Shown: in pieces, positions 8,634 to 17,197 of the stretch
How positions within the stretch are numbered: the stretch's first letter is position 1
Layout of the letters: every line of letters starts with the position of its first letter
From: SHLQ01 sp964517125
GTDB lineage: Bacteria; Actinomycetota; Acidimicrobiia; Acidimicrobiales; SHLQ01
Direction of reading: 5' to 3'
Assembly (NCBI GenBank): GCA_964517125.1
Contig: CAZFBD010000015.1
Coordinates: forward strand, 1 to 64,000
Length of the DNA stretch: 64,000 nt
Made by a program: the position numbers and the translations under genes
Notes under the pieces: generated by a model
Told to the model about the DNA's origin: nothing
Database searches by the model: none
Seen by the model: the letters and a program-made list of their open reading frames with translations, nothing else

Positions 8634-9621
8634 CACCGCCACCTCCCCGTTCGATCGTGATCGAACCGGCCTCTTCCAGGGTCCGCACGTTTGCGACGAT
8701 GCGCTTTTGTGCAGCCTTGATGTCGCCGCCTGCGGGGTTGCGCAGGAATTCGATCTCCTCGGCCAGGTTCTCCCTGGCACGGGTCGACAGGTTGGACATG
8801 AACTTCTCGCGGAGGTCCTCGGCTGCCGGGTACAGGGCGAGCGAAAGGTCGCTGGTGTCGACCGACTTGAGGATCTCCTGAATGGCCCGGTTGTCCAGGA
8901 CCGCAATGTCGTCAAAGACGAAGAGTGATTCCTTGATGCGTGCAGCGAGTTCCTCATCGCGCTCGGCGATCTGCTCCAGCACTCGCTTCTCGACCTTCTT
9001 GGAGACCTGTCCAAGAATCTCGACGACGACATCAAGACCGGGGATCTCCTCGAGACCCTCGGGTTTGATGCGTGGGGTGATGCGGGTTCGCATGTCCAGC
9101 TCCACCGCGTTGAAGAGCTCACCGTTGATCGGCGCCAGGGTTGCGATGCGCATGTGGAGTTCTGCCTGTGCGTCCTCGTCGAAGTGCTTCAGGATCTTCG
9201 CTGCGATCGTGGCGTCGAGCGACGCAAGGGCGAGCGCCAGAGAACCGATCGGCTCCCGACTGATCGCTCGTGCGGCCAGTTCGGGTTCGGCTTCCAGGAG
9301 AAAGCCGAAGGGCTTGCGAGAGGGGTCGATGGCGTCGCGGACTTCGGCCGACTTCTCCGAGCCGAACGCCGTCTCGATGACGTCCATGGCGTACTTCATG
9401 TCGCCGGCGCGGGTCGGTTCCTCGTCGAGTCCGTCCAGCACGTCTTGCAATGTGGTCGTGACGTCGGTGTCTTCGAGCTCGGGAACCCGTGTCATCGCAT
9501 CGGCGATGTCGGGCAGCATCTCTTCGGGGAAGGTTTGCAGGATCGCCGCAGCACGGTCCCGGCCAAGGGCGACCAGAACCTTTGCGAGTTGTTCGACTCG
9601 GGGGTTTGCTGTGGCCATCAT
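8614..9621 (-). CDS. fliG: Flagellar motor switch protein FliG
   Basis: FliG is the rotor protein that contacts MotA and transmits torque. The 335-residue length is standard. The middle domain holds EPIGSLALALASLDATIAAK, and the C-terminal domain has FVFDDIAVLDNRAIQEILKS, matching the conserved FxFEDL...D...Q..LR torque segment with charged residues kept. The end, FLRNPAGGDIKAAQKRIVAN followed by a glycine/aspartate tail, resembles other FliG proteins. It overlaps fliF by one base and fliH by 20 bases. Confidence 0.97.
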   Translation of the reverse strand: MMATANPRVEQLAKVLVALGRDRAAAILQTFPEEMLPDIADAMTRVPELEDTDVTTTLQDVLDGLDEEPTRAGDMKYAMDVIETAFGSEKSAEVRDAIDPSRKPFGFLLEAEPELAARAISREPIGSLALALASLDATIAAKILKHFDEDAQAELHMRIATLAPINGELFNAVELDMRTRITPRIKPEGLEEIPGLDVVVEILGQVSKKVEKRVLEQIAERDEELAARIKESLFVFDDIAVLDNRAIQEILKSVDTSDLSLALYPAAEDLREKFMSNLSTRARENLAEEIEFLRNPAGGDIKAAQKRIVANVRTLEEAGSITIERGGGGDDDDDE

Positions 9622-11222
9622 CAGGACTCGACTCCCTCAGCCGCCCAGCTCCGAAGCAGCGCTGCAACTTCGATCGGCTGCTGATCGATGATGCGCATGA
9701 CGTCGTTCGTTGTCCGAGGGCCGGCTTCGAGCGACTTCATCTCGCCGTCCTCGTTGTCTTCTTCTTCGTCCTCATCCTCGGACTCGTCGTCCTCGCTGCC
9801 CTCCTCGAGGGCCGCGGCCTCCTCTTCGTCGAGGTCGATCACCTCGGCGTCGGCGGCCTTGATGGTGGCCGTGAAGGTCTTCACGCCCTTCCGCAGAGAA
9901 AGGGCAACGATGATCAGGAGCAGCACGGCGAGCGCCGTCTGGGCGATGCCCAGGTAAGGGGCGATCGGCGCCAGCGGATCGCCAGGAGCTTCGGCGGTTG
10001 CCGCCGTCTCCAGTGCTTCAACGAATCGTTCGTCGAATGCGATCGCCTCGACAGCGATGATGTCGCCACGTTCGGCGTCGAGACCCACGGCGGCTGCCAC
10101 GACGTCGGACACCTGCTGCAGGTTGGGCTGCGGGTCGAGCGATTCGTTCACGACCACGGCGACGGAGAGTCGGGTGATCTGGCCGCCGGTGTTGCGTTCG
10201 ACGGTGCGAATCCGGTCGACACCAAACTCCGACGTCTGCTCGTTCCGGGCGTAGTCGGTGCCATCGACATCCGCCGTGGTCGTGGCGTCGAGGATCTCAT
10301 CGGTCACCCCGACGATGCCCGATGCTGCATCCGAACCGCCGGCGTACTGCTCGGTGATCGTCTGTTCCCGGAGCGCAATCTGCGACTCGGGGTTGTAGGT
10401 GACCGTTTCCCGTTCGTTCTCGTCCAGGTTGAGTTCGGCCGAGACCCGGACCAATGCATTCTCCTGACCGAATGCCGCAATGAGCATGGTCTGCGCCGAG
10501 GTCTCAAGCTGCTGCTCGAGGGTGCGTCGACTGTCGAAAGCATCCGAGCTGCTCGTGCCGCCGCCGTCGGTGAGGACCCGCCCGGCGGTATCGGTGACCG
10601 TCACGCCGTCCGCCGTCATGCCGGGGACTGCGGCGGCCACCACGTTCACGATTCCCGCCACGGACCGGGTGCTGAACGACGATCCGGGATCGATGACGAC
10701 CGATGCCGTTGGCGCTTCTTCCTCGTCGCTGAACAGCTCGTCCTCGGGGATCGACAGGTGCACACTGGCAGCCATCACCTGATCGAGATCCAGGATGGTG
10801 CGGGTCAGCTCGCCCTCGAGGGCACGCTGGTAGTTGATCCGTTGCTGGAACGACGACGTGGAGAACCCTTGGTTGTCCAGAAGCTCGTACCCGACGATCG
10901 TCGACGAGGAGATTCCGGCCGAAGCCAATTGCACCTCGGCATCGGCGACCTGCTCCCGCGGGACCTCGATCATCGTGCCGCCTGCGCCCACCCGATAGGT
11001 GATGCCTGCGGTCTCGAGCTCCGTGATGCTGTCCGACACCACCGATGGCTCTTCGCCAACGAGCAGCGTCTGCCAACTCGGTGCGGTCGCCCAATTCCAC
11101 AGCCCCAGGATCGCGATGATCGACGCCGCGGCCAGAAGGCCGGAGATGATCATCTGATGTGGTGCCATCGACGTGAGTGGTTCGAGGAATTTTGATCCTC
11201 GTCCGCCGTCCTGTTCCGCCAT
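9621..11222 (-). CDS. fliF: Flagellar MS-ring protein FliF
   Basis: FliF forms the MS ring in the inner membrane on which the flagellum is built. The 533-residue product has two membrane segments, at about residues 23-45 and 440-460. Between them lies the periplasmic ring-building region with WQTLLVGEEPSVVSDSITEL and VPREQVADAEVQLASAGI, and ALEGELTRTILDLDQVMAAS is a YscJ/FliF signature. The cytoplasmic tail contains a long Asp/Glu run before the FliG-binding end DVMRIIDQQPIEVAALLRSW. It begins 34 bases after fliE. Confidence 0.97.
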   Translation of the reverse strand: MAEQDGGRGSKFLEPLTSMAPHQMIISGLLAAASIIAILGLWNWATAPSWQTLLVGEEPSVVSDSITELETAGITYRVGAGGTMIEVPREQVADAEVQLASAGISSSTIVGYELLDNQGFSTSSFQQRINYQRALEGELTRTILDLDQVMAASVHLSIPEDELFSDEEEAPTASVVIDPGSSFSTRSVAGIVNVVAAAVPGMTADGVTVTDTAGRVLTDGGGTSSSDAFDSRRTLEQQLETSAQTMLIAAFGQENALVRVSAELNLDENERETVTYNPESQIALREQTITEQYAGGSDAASGIVGVTDEILDATTTADVDGTDYARNEQTSEFGVDRIRTVERNTGGQITRLSVAVVVNESLDPQPNLQQVSDVVAAAVGLDAERGDIIAVEAIAFDERFVEALETAATAEAPGDPLAPIAPYLGIAQTALAVLLLIIVALSLRKGVKTFTATIKAADAEVIDLDEEEAAALEEGSEDDESEDEDEEEDNEDGEMKSLEAGPRTTNDVMRIIDQQPIEVAALLRSWAAEGVES

Positions 11223-11256
11223 TGCCAGGGTTCCCTTCAGTGCAGCTGACCGGGGG

Positions 11257-11547
11257 TCAGAGCTGCATCCTCATCACTTCTTGATATGCCGCCAGAGCCC
11301 GGTCGCGTACCGCAACCGTGAGCTCCATGGCGAGCGCCGCCTTTTCGGCTGCAACGGTGAACTGATGGACATCCGTCAGTTCGCCCGTGGCCAGATCCTG
11401 GGCGAGTGCATTCACTTCGCCCGTTGAGTTCAGTGCTTCCTTCAGCCCGTCGACGAAGCTGCTGCCGCCGGCTTCCGCTGCTGGGGCGACCGGTGCCGGT
11501 CCCGCCGCAACGGGGGAGATGGGTGCGGAGATCGGAGGAATCGCCAT
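11257..11547 (-). CDS. fliE: Flagellar hook-basal body complex protein FliE
   Basis: FliE is the adaptor between the MS ring and the rod and is the first protein exported. The 96-residue length matches the family. The N terminus is rich in Ala and Pro, and the C-terminal half has the conserved pattern VHQFTVAAEKAALAMELTV followed by AYQEVMRMQL, typical of FliE. The gene starts 2 bases after flgC ends, in the classic flgB-flgC-fliE-fliF order. Confidence 0.95.
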   Translation of the reverse strand: MAIPPISAPISPVAAGPAPVAPAAEAGGSSFVDGLKEALNSTGEVNALAQDLATGELTDVHQFTVAAEKAALAMELTVAVRDRALAAYQEVMRMQL

Positions 11548-11549
11548 GC

Positions 11550-11957
11550 TCAGTTTCCGATCTGCAGTGCGGCTCGGTATGCGTCGACCGCACGGTCCAT
11601 GACCGAGAGGTTCATGGAGTACACCCGGTTGGCAAGGAGAAGGTTCGTCATCTCCTTGTCGAGGGTGACATTCGCCTGACGCACGAGTCCGAACTCGTCA
11701 GCATGTGGGTGCGATGGGTCGTACACGAGGGTTGGTGGAGCATCACTCAGCTCGATGCTGTCGACTCGCACACCCTCACCGATGCGTCCAGCGCCTGGGA
11801 CCGAGCTGGCCAGAACCTGACGAGCTGCAAATGGTTCCTCGTCCGGAGGACGGGTGGTGTTGATGTTCGCCACGTTGTCGGCGATGGCGTCGAGCCATAC
11901 CCGCGACATGGTCGCGCCCGAAACTGCGGTGTCCAGTGCCTGGAAGAGTCCCATCAC
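11550..11957 (-). CDS. flgC: Flagellar basal-body rod protein FlgC
   Basis: FlgC is one of the proximal rod proteins. The 135-residue product has the rod-family N terminus LFQALDTAVSGATMSRVWLD then AIADNVANINTT, and the C-terminal FlgC signature EMTNLLLANRVYSMNLSVMD. The middle YDPSHPHADEFGLVRQANV corresponds to the conserved YDPxHPxADxxGYV region. The first two codons are both ATG; either may be used. The start overlaps flgB by 4 bases (ATGA). Confidence 0.96.
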   Translation of the reverse strand: MMGLFQALDTAVSGATMSRVWLDAIADNVANINTTRPPDEEPFAARQVLASSVPGAGRIGEGVRVDSIELSDAPPTLVYDPSHPHADEFGLVRQANVTLDKEMTNLLLANRVYSMNLSVMDRAVDAYRAALQIGN

Positions 11958-12304
11958 TGACCCCGCATCGCCGTGCGAAGAAGACCGAGCTTGTAGTTCT
12001 CGGCTGCGATCAACGCCTCGTAGAGGATGCCGGTGCGCAACAGCTCCGAGGACTCTTCCTCGAGGGAGACGTCGTTGCCGTTGATACCCTCAGGCGTGTT
12101 TGCGTTACGAGTCGTGATGCGTGCGTCGGTCGATCCCGACCGCAGCGCTGCAGCCAGCGACTCTTCGAAGTCGACCCGCTTGGAGTTGAATCCCGGGGTC
12201 GCTGCATTCGCGATGTTGTTCGATGCAGCCCGTTGCCGTTCCGCCACTGCGTTGAGCGCATGTTCGAGCGCCCACGTTGTGGTATCGGTGAACAGAGTGT
12301 TCAT
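11954..12304 (-). CDS. flgB: Flagellar basal-body rod protein FlgB
   Basis: FlgB is the most membrane-proximal rod protein. A longer open frame reaches upstream to 12592, but the family sequence starts MNTLFTDTTTWALEHALNAV and a GGGAGG lies 4 bases before this ATG, so the start at 12304 (116 residues) is chosen. RQRAASNNIANAATPGFNSK is the rod N-terminal signature, and the C terminus AAENYKLGLLRTAMRGQ is typical of FlgB. It is the first gene of the rod-to-stator operon. Confidence 0.95.
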   Translation of the reverse strand: MNTLFTDTTTWALEHALNAVAERQRAASNNIANAATPGFNSKRVDFEESLAAALRSGSTDARITTRNANTPEGINGNDVSLEEESSELLRTGILYEALIAAENYKLGLLRTAMRGQ

Positions 12305-12363
12305 GTCGCCTCCCGCCAGAGGCCAGTCGTCCCACAAGAGTGGGGGTGACCAGCTGATTCCGC

Positions 12364-12379
12364 CGTTCGTCCATGAACG
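12364..12379 (-). promoter_or_regulatory. Possible CsrA-type hairpin in the flgB leader
   Basis: On the minus strand the leader of flgB contains a short hairpin with stem CGTTC/GAACG and loop ATGGAC, about 60 bases before the flgB start. A GGA displayed in a hairpin loop is the core of CsrA recognition sites, and csrA is encoded in this locus. Inference only. Confidence 0.35.
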
Positions 12380-12463
12380 TGTATGAGTCTTCCGTGGTTG
12401 GAGAGCGGTCCACCTCAGGGTGCAGATCCGCCTTCCGCATTTCTGTCTTTTGTAGACGACCTT

Positions 12464-12490
12464 CAATCGGTGTTGGCCCTCGTGATGTGA
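12464..12490 (-). promoter_or_regulatory. Putative FliA/sigma28-like promoter for the flgB operon
   Basis: On the minus strand, TCAC (12490-12487) is followed by 15 bases and ACCGATTG (12471-12464). The FliA/WhiG consensus is TAAA-N15-GCCGATAA, so the -10 agrees well and the spacing exactly, while the -35 is weak. It lies 160 bases upstream of flgB in the only sizeable gap between the two minus-strand flagellar operons. Confidence 0.45.
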
Positions 12491-12506
12491 GGCTGCAAAC
12501 AGCGAT

Positions 12507-12522
12507 TGGGCCGATAGGCCCA
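12507..12522 (-). terminator. Short hairpin between flagellar operons, possible weak terminator
   Basis: TGGGCC-GATA-GGCCCA is a perfect 6-base-pair inverted repeat with a 4-base loop, just downstream of the small membrane protein gene that ends at 12546 and just upstream of the proposed flgB promoter. There is no strong T run after it on the minus strand, so it may be an attenuator or a protein site rather than a full terminator. Confidence 0.3.
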
Positions 12523-12545
12523 CAGGTCTCTTCGTCCCTGGAGCG

Positions 12546-12788
12546 TCAGCCCGCCGTGGGCGATGGTTCGCCGGCTTCTGCCGGGTCATCATCGACCTTC
12601 ATGCCGCGTAGTGCCGCCCCGATCGTGGGGGCAAGAACCTTGTCGACGACCGAGATGCACAGGACGATCACGAGGCCTCGGACGGCAACGTCCATGAGGC
12701 TCATGTCTCCCTGGATGACTCGGAACAACAGGACGACCAGGATGATTGCACCGGTGATGCTGAGGACGCCTCGGATCACTGGACGCAC
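12546..12788 (-). CDS. Small membrane protein of unknown function at the end of the flhA operon
   Basis: An 80-residue product with one or two hydrophobic segments (VLSITGAIILVVLLFRVI at about residues 8-25 and a second around 33-55) and a hydrophilic acidic tail ending EPSPTAG. I do not recognise a family. It overlaps the end of the flhF-like gene by 13 bases and is the last gene before the flgB promoter gap, so it is probably co-translated with the flagellar export genes. A membrane role in flagellar biogenesis is possible, but nothing in the sequence shows it. Confidence 0.6.
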   Translation of the reverse strand: MRPVIRGVLSITGAIILVVLLFRVIQGDMSLMDVAVRGLVIVLCISVVDKVLAPTIGAALRGMKVDDDPAEAGEPSPTAG

Positions 12789-13690
12789 TCCCGTAGTGAG
12801 AACGCCAGCTCGTCGGGCGTTGCGTCGATCTGGTGTCCCCGGACGACGATTGCCGTGGGGATCCTTCCAGCTGGGATACCGCGGACCAGTTCGGCAGCGG
12901 AGCGTCGGCCCTCACCAATGACCCAGGAAAGATGCTCGCCATCTTCCTCGGGCAGCATTCGATGGATTCCAATCGCGAGGGCGTGAATCCACTCGATGTC
13001 GCTCTCGGGAGCGAAGTCGGCAACGGTCTCCAGGAGGACGGTGGGGAGAAGCAGTGCTTCCAGCCGAGCCAGACTCCACGCCGGAGCGGTGTCGGGAAGG
13101 CCGTCGATCGGTCCGGCCACGGTCAGGATCGTGGGCGCTGGCTGTTCGACGGGACGCTCGATTCCGCGCATCTGCTGGCGAAGTTGTGATGGCCGCTCGC
13201 TGTGGAAGCTGAAACCCGAGTCCGGCCCGGAGGCCGTCGTGGCTGGCGTGGGTTGTTCCGTCGACGGCGCCGGAGGACGGACCGTTCGTCGGCCGGAGCG
13301 CAGATCGATCACCGACGTCGCCCGTGCCTGGAGCTCGGCGCGAAGGTCGACCGTCGGTTGGGGTTCGGTCGAGTCGAGATCGAGCGCGATCTCGGTGTCG
13401 TCAGCGCTGGTATCGGCGTCGGTCTCGCCCGGTTCCCAGGTGTCATCCACCTTGTTGGCCAGGCTCAACAGCAACGAGCCGAAGTCCTCCGGCTCGTCGG
13501 CCGCCTCGACAGCTTCCTCGTTGGAGGAGCGCGCGGTCACGACGAATCGTTCCTTGGCGAAGAACCCAAACACTCCGCCTTTGCGTTCCTTGGCGGCGCT
13601 CACGACCTCGATGTCGTCGCCAAGGTCGATCGACACCGCTCGGAGTGCCTCTTCGATGGTGCTGGCTTCATACGTTTTCGGTTGCGACAT
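12776..13690 (-). CDS. FlhF-like protein with N-terminal FlhF/Jag-N domain but no GTPase domain
   Basis: The first 50 residues (MSQPKTYEASTIEEALRAVS then GGVFGFFAKERFVV) match the N-terminal domain shared by FlhF and Jag proteins. In FlhF this is followed by an SRP-type GTPase that places the flagellum. Here the remaining 250 residues contain an acidic/proline-rich linker and a short folded end (LPEEDGEHLSWVIGEGRRSA) with no G1 (GxxGxGKT), G3 or G4 motif. The start at 13690 is chosen because the homology begins there; a longer frame adds 20 residues inside flhA. It overlaps flhA by 23 bases, taking the usual flhF position. At 304 residues it is probably a divergent FlhF that has lost catalysis. 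Confidence 0.7.
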   Translation of the reverse strand: MSQPKTYEASTIEEALRAVSIDLGDDIEVVSAAKERKGGVFGFFAKERFVVTARSSNEEAVEAADEPEDFGSLLLSLANKVDDTWEPGETDADTSADDTEIALDLDSTEPQPTVDLRAELQARATSVIDLRSGRRTVRPPAPSTEQPTPATTASGPDSGFSFHSERPSQLRQQMRGIERPVEQPAPTILTVAGPIDGLPDTAPAWSLARLEALLLPTVLLETVADFAPESDIEWIHALAIGIHRMLPEEDGEHLSWVIGEGRRSAAELVRGIPAGRIPTAIVVRGHQIDATPDELAFSLRECVQ

Positions 13691-15740
13691 TGATGACTCC
13701 CAATGGTTCGACGGATGGGCCGGGGGTGAGTTCGGAGAAGGAGAGGACACGGAGGTTCGGGCGACCGTTTGTCAGCAGCCGTTTCAGGACCGGCCGCAGG
13801 GTGGCGCTGCAGACGACGACGGGTTCGTAGCCCGACCGTTCTGCCGCGAGGACCTGCTCGTCGGCCGATGCCAGGAATGCCTCGGTGGTGGGGCCGTCGA
13901 GCGCAAGAAACGCGCCAGCCTCGCCGGGCTGGACGGCCTCCAGCAGACGCTGTTCCATCACGGGGTCGATCGTGATTGGGCGCACCACACCATCCACGGT
14001 GATCTGCGAGGTGAGCACACTTCCGAGGGCCGCCCGGGCCGCTTCGAGCAGGGCATCTGGCTCCCGGGTCTTTCGGGCTCGGGCGGTGACCGCCTCGAGG
14101 ATTCGGGTCAGGTCCCGGATTGGAACCCGCTCGCGCAGCAGGCCTCGGAGCACATCGTGCAGTTCGGCCAACGTGAGTACGTCGCCACCAACTTCGTTGG
14201 CGACAGCTGGCGAGGTTGCGGCCACACCCTCGACGAGTTCCTGGACCGCTTGCCGACTCAGGATCTCGTCGGCACGGTTCACGACGATCTCGGATACGTG
14301 GGTGACCATGACCGATGCTCGGTCGATGACGGTTCTGCCCTGGCGTTCCTGGAGTGCGGCAATGTCGCTCGCCACCCAGGCGGCGGGAAGACCGAACACC
14401 GGGTCCACCGTGGCCTGGCCGTTGATACCCAGATCGTTGCCGGGCACGAGAACCAGCGACTTGCCGAAGGGCAGCTCGCCGCGGCCGGCCTCCACACCGT
14501 TCAGCCGAATGACGTACGTCTCGCGGGGAAGTGCGGTGTCGTCGCGGGTCCGTACGAGCGGAATCACCAATCCGTACTCGAGTGCGATCTTCCGACGGAG
14601 CGTCGAGACCCGGGACAACAACGTGCCGCCGCGGTCGGGATCGACAAGGTCGAACAGGTCGGGGGCGAGCACGATCTCGAGTGGCTCCACCCGGATGTCG
14701 ACGAACAGGTCCTCGTCGCCGTCGGCTCCCGACTCGATTGGCCTGCGGCCGTCCTCGATGGCGACTGCAGCGGTGTCATCGCCGATGGTTCCGGCCCGCG
14801 ACGCTGCGACGGCCATGGCGCCTGCGAGCAGGAGGAAAGGAAGCCGGGGGATGCCGGGCATGAGCGCCACAAGTGTCATCGCTGCGGCTGCAACACCGAG
14901 CACCCGACGATCTTGAAGCAGCTGGGCCCACAGATCGCCGCCAAGACCACCGCCGGTATCCGTGATTGCCCGGGTCACGATGATGCCGGATGCGACAGAG
15001 ATCAGCAGTGCCGGAATCTGTGAGACCAGGCCGTCGCCGACCGACAGGAGAGCGAATTGGCTGACCGACTCGCCGACGCTCAGGCCCTGCTGGACCACGC
15101 CAACCGTGATGCCACCCAGAAGGTTGATCACGACGATCACCACCGAGGCGATCGCATCGCCCTTCACGAACTTGGACGCGCCGTCCATGGAGCCGTAGAA
15201 GTCGGCCTCCGCCGCCACCGTCTTGCGTCGACGGGTGGCTTCGACCTCGGTGATCGCCCCGGAGTTCAGTTCGGCATCGATTGCCATCTGCTTGCCGGGC
15301 ATGGCGTCGAGCGTGAACCGGGCCGAGACTTCGGCAACGCGTCCCGCACCGGTGGTGACCACAGAGAACTGAATGACGACCAGGATCAGGAAGATCACGA
15401 GGCCGATCACGATGTTTCCACCAACGACGAACCCACCGAAGGTCTCGATGACGTCGCCGCCGACACCCTCCGAGAGGATCAGGCGGGTGGTGGAGATGTT
15501 CAACGCCAGTCGGAAGAGTGTGGTGACCAGCAGCAGCGCGGGAAAGACCGAGAACTGCAGCGGTTCGTCGACGATCATCGAGGTCAACATCGCCACCAGG
15601 GCAATGGCGATGTTCAAGGCGATCAGCAGATCGATCATGATCACCGGAAGCGGGATCACCATCACGACGACGATGCTGACGATCAGGAAGGGAATGCCGA
15701 GCTGAGAGAGCCGGCGGGGTGCTGTTGCTGCCTGCGTCAT
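13668..15740 (-). CDS. flhA: Flagellar biosynthesis protein FlhA
   Basis: FlhA is the large membrane component of the flagellar export gate that receives chaperone-cargo complexes. The 690-residue product has about eight membrane segments in the first 310 residues. The conserved cytoplasmic loop FTLDAMPGKQMAIDAELNSG then RRRKTVAAEADFYGSMDGAS is the FHIPEP signature. The C-terminal cytoplasmic domain includes VLAPDLFDLVDPDRGG and LLRERVPIRDLTRILEAV. Length and motifs are standard. The start overlaps flhB by 4 bases. Confidence 0.98.
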   Translation of the reverse strand: MTQAATAPRRLSQLGIPFLIVSIVVVMVIPLPVIMIDLLIALNIAIALVAMLTSMIVDEPLQFSVFPALLLVTTLFRLALNISTTRLILSEGVGGDVIETFGGFVVGGNIVIGLVIFLILVVIQFSVVTTGAGRVAEVSARFTLDAMPGKQMAIDAELNSGAITEVEATRRRKTVAAEADFYGSMDGASKFVKGDAIASVVIVVINLLGGITVGVVQQGLSVGESVSQFALLSVGDGLVSQIPALLISVASGIIVTRAITDTGGGLGGDLWAQLLQDRRVLGVAAAAMTLVALMPGIPRLPFLLLAGAMAVAASRAGTIGDDTAAVAIEDGRRPIESGADGDEDLFVDIRVEPLEIVLAPDLFDLVDPDRGGTLLSRVSTLRRKIALEYGLVIPLVRTRDDTALPRETYVIRLNGVEAGRGELPFGKSLVLVPGNDLGINGQATVDPVFGLPAAWVASDIAALQERQGRTVIDRASVMVTHVSEIVVNRADEILSRQAVQELVEGVAATSPAVANEVGGDVLTLAELHDVLRGLLRERVPIRDLTRILEAVTARARKTREPDALLEAARAALGSVLTSQITVDGVVRPITIDPVMEQRLLEAVQPGEAGAFLALDGPTTEAFLASADEQVLAAERSGYEPVVVCSATLRPVLKRLLTNGRPNLRVLSFSELTPGPSVEPLGVINVATENV

Positions 15741-16795
15741 GCTGCCGCTCCATCAGGTCGGGCTGTGGAGTAGATCGATGCCAGCAGTTGGGCGACGGCC
15801 TTGTACAGGGCAACGGGGATTGGCTCGCCGACCTCGGCGGTGGCGAACAGTGTGCGCGCCACCGGTCGGTTCTCCTTGATGGGAATGCCGTGACGACGTG
15901 CCTCGGTCCGGATCCGAAGTGCGAGCTCGTCGGCGCCCTTTGCAACCACAACCGGCGCTGCGTCGCCGAGCTCGTATCGCAGGGCAACCGAGAGGTGCGT
16001 GGGGTTGGTGATCACGACGGTGGCGTCGGAGACGGCCGCCATCATCCGCTGCCGGGACATGCGGGCCTGGGCCTGGCGAATCTGTCCCTTGACCTGTGGA
16101 TCGCCCTCGGCCTGCTTGGCCTCGTCCTTCACTTCCTGCTTGCTCATTCGCAAGCCCTTCATGAAGTTCTTCTTCGATACCACGGTGTCGGCGAAACCAA
16201 TGAAAAGGCTGAGGATTGCCACACCAACACCGAGCCCCTGAACAACGCTGCTCCATTCGCTGAACACGGTCGACAGCGGCGCCGGCCCGAGCGCAACGAA
16301 CTCCGAAAGGCTGCTCCAACTGAGGAGGCCAATGAACAGGAGCAGAGCGAGCTTCATGATCGTGCGGGCGAGCTCCCACAGCTGCTGCTTCGAAAAGACG
16401 CGCTTGAGTCCCTTCTGCGGGTTGAGCCCGTCGAACTTCGGCTTCAACTTCCACACGTTCGGCAGACCGGCAATGGCGACCTGGGCGACGACGCTGACGA
16501 GAACGATGAGGGTGAGCATGGGCACCAGGGTCATGCCAGCCGAACGCATGGCGTTGGCGGCGGCGGCGCCGATCTCCGGAGCCTCCAGGTTCTGGCGGGT
16601 GGTGATGAGGCTGACCGTGTCGCGCTGAAGTGCGCCCCAGAGCCCGGTCAGCATCGGGATGAGGATCAGGACGGCGGCAATGAGCGTGATCGACTGGGGA
16701 AGTTCCGTTGAGCGAGCGGCTTCACCTTTTTGGCGCGCGTCGAGACGGCGTTTCGCTGTCGGTTCTTCCGTCTGCTCGTTTGCAGGTTTCGCCAT
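15737..16795 (-). CDS. flhB: Flagellar export switch protein FlhB
   Basis: FlhB controls the substrate switch from hook to filament proteins. The 352-residue product has a charged N terminus (EQTEEPTAKRRLDARQKGE, the usual FlhB opening), four membrane segments, and a cytoplasmic domain carrying the self-cleavage motif NPTH within VVITNPTHLSVALRYELG. The tail ENRPVARTLFATAEVGEPIP is also typical. It is followed directly by flhA (4-base overlap) and preceded by the J-domain gene after 85 bases. The FliK domain encoded at about 5 kb would be its partner. Confidence 0.97.
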   Translation of the reverse strand: MAKPANEQTEEPTAKRRLDARQKGEAARSTELPQSITLIAAVLILIPMLTGLWGALQRDTVSLITTRQNLEAPEIGAAAANAMRSAGMTLVPMLTLIVLVSVVAQVAIAGLPNVWKLKPKFDGLNPQKGLKRVFSKQQLWELARTIMKLALLLFIGLLSWSSLSEFVALGPAPLSTVFSEWSSVVQGLGVGVAILSLFIGFADTVVSKKNFMKGLRMSKQEVKDEAKQAEGDPQVKGQIRQAQARMSRQRMMAAVSDATVVITNPTHLSVALRYELGDAAPVVVAKGADELALRIRTEARRHGIPIKENRPVARTLFATAEVGEPIPVALYKAVAQLLASIYSTARPDGAAA

Positions 16796-16880
16796 GGTCG
16801 CCGTTCAGGCGGCGGGCATCAGGGGCCCGCACCACCTGATTTCCGATCGGCCGACCCATGCCAATCATGAGTCGATTGGC

Positions 16881-17195
16881 TCATGATTGCTGCTCGCGTC
16901 GGATCGCATCCAGGAACAGATCCTCGAACTGCCGACGGCGCGGTGGAGGTGTCTCTGCCACCACCCGAGCCGTGGTCTCATCGTCCTCGTCGAGCCACCA
17001 CGGACTGGCGGTTTCTCTGACGAGTGCCTCGAGCAGCGTGTAAGCCTCTTTCACCTCGGCGAAGGCCTCGGGCGAGCCCGAGCCGTCGGGGTGGGTCTCT
17101 TTCGACCGAAGCCGATAGGCGCGCCGAAGATCCCGTGGTCCGGCATGCGGGCCAACCTGGAGAATGGTCCGGGCGTCTGCTTCGGTCATCGACAT
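16881..17195 (-). CDS. Small J-domain (DnaJ-like) protein in the flagellar export operon
   Basis: The 104-residue product has a J-domain over about residues 3-62: an N-terminal helix (ADARTILQVG), RDLRRAYRLRSKETHPDGSG with the HPD tripeptide that stimulates Hsp70 ATPase, and AFAEVKEAYTLLEALV as helix III. The rest is acidic then basic (PPPRRRQFEDLF). The start at 17195 lies 2 bases after the fliR stop; longer frames run into fliR. J-domains are not part of the usual fliR-flhB neighbourhood, so this may be a lineage-specific chaperone that recruits DnaK to flagellar parts. The domain call is firm; the role is inference. Confidence 0.85.
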   Translation of the reverse strand: MSMTEADARTILQVGPHAGPRDLRRAYRLRSKETHPDGSGSPEAFAEVKEAYTLLEALVRETASPWWLDEDDETTARVVAETPPPRRRQFEDLFLDAIRREQQS

Positions 17196-17197
17196 GG

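Noticed and set aside
9489..11195. 568-codon plus-strand open frame
   Set aside because: Antisense to fliF, which has clear family motifs on the other strand.
12996..15023. 675-codon plus-strand open frame
   Set aside because: Fully antisense to flhA and the flhF-like gene, with the composition of a shadow frame.
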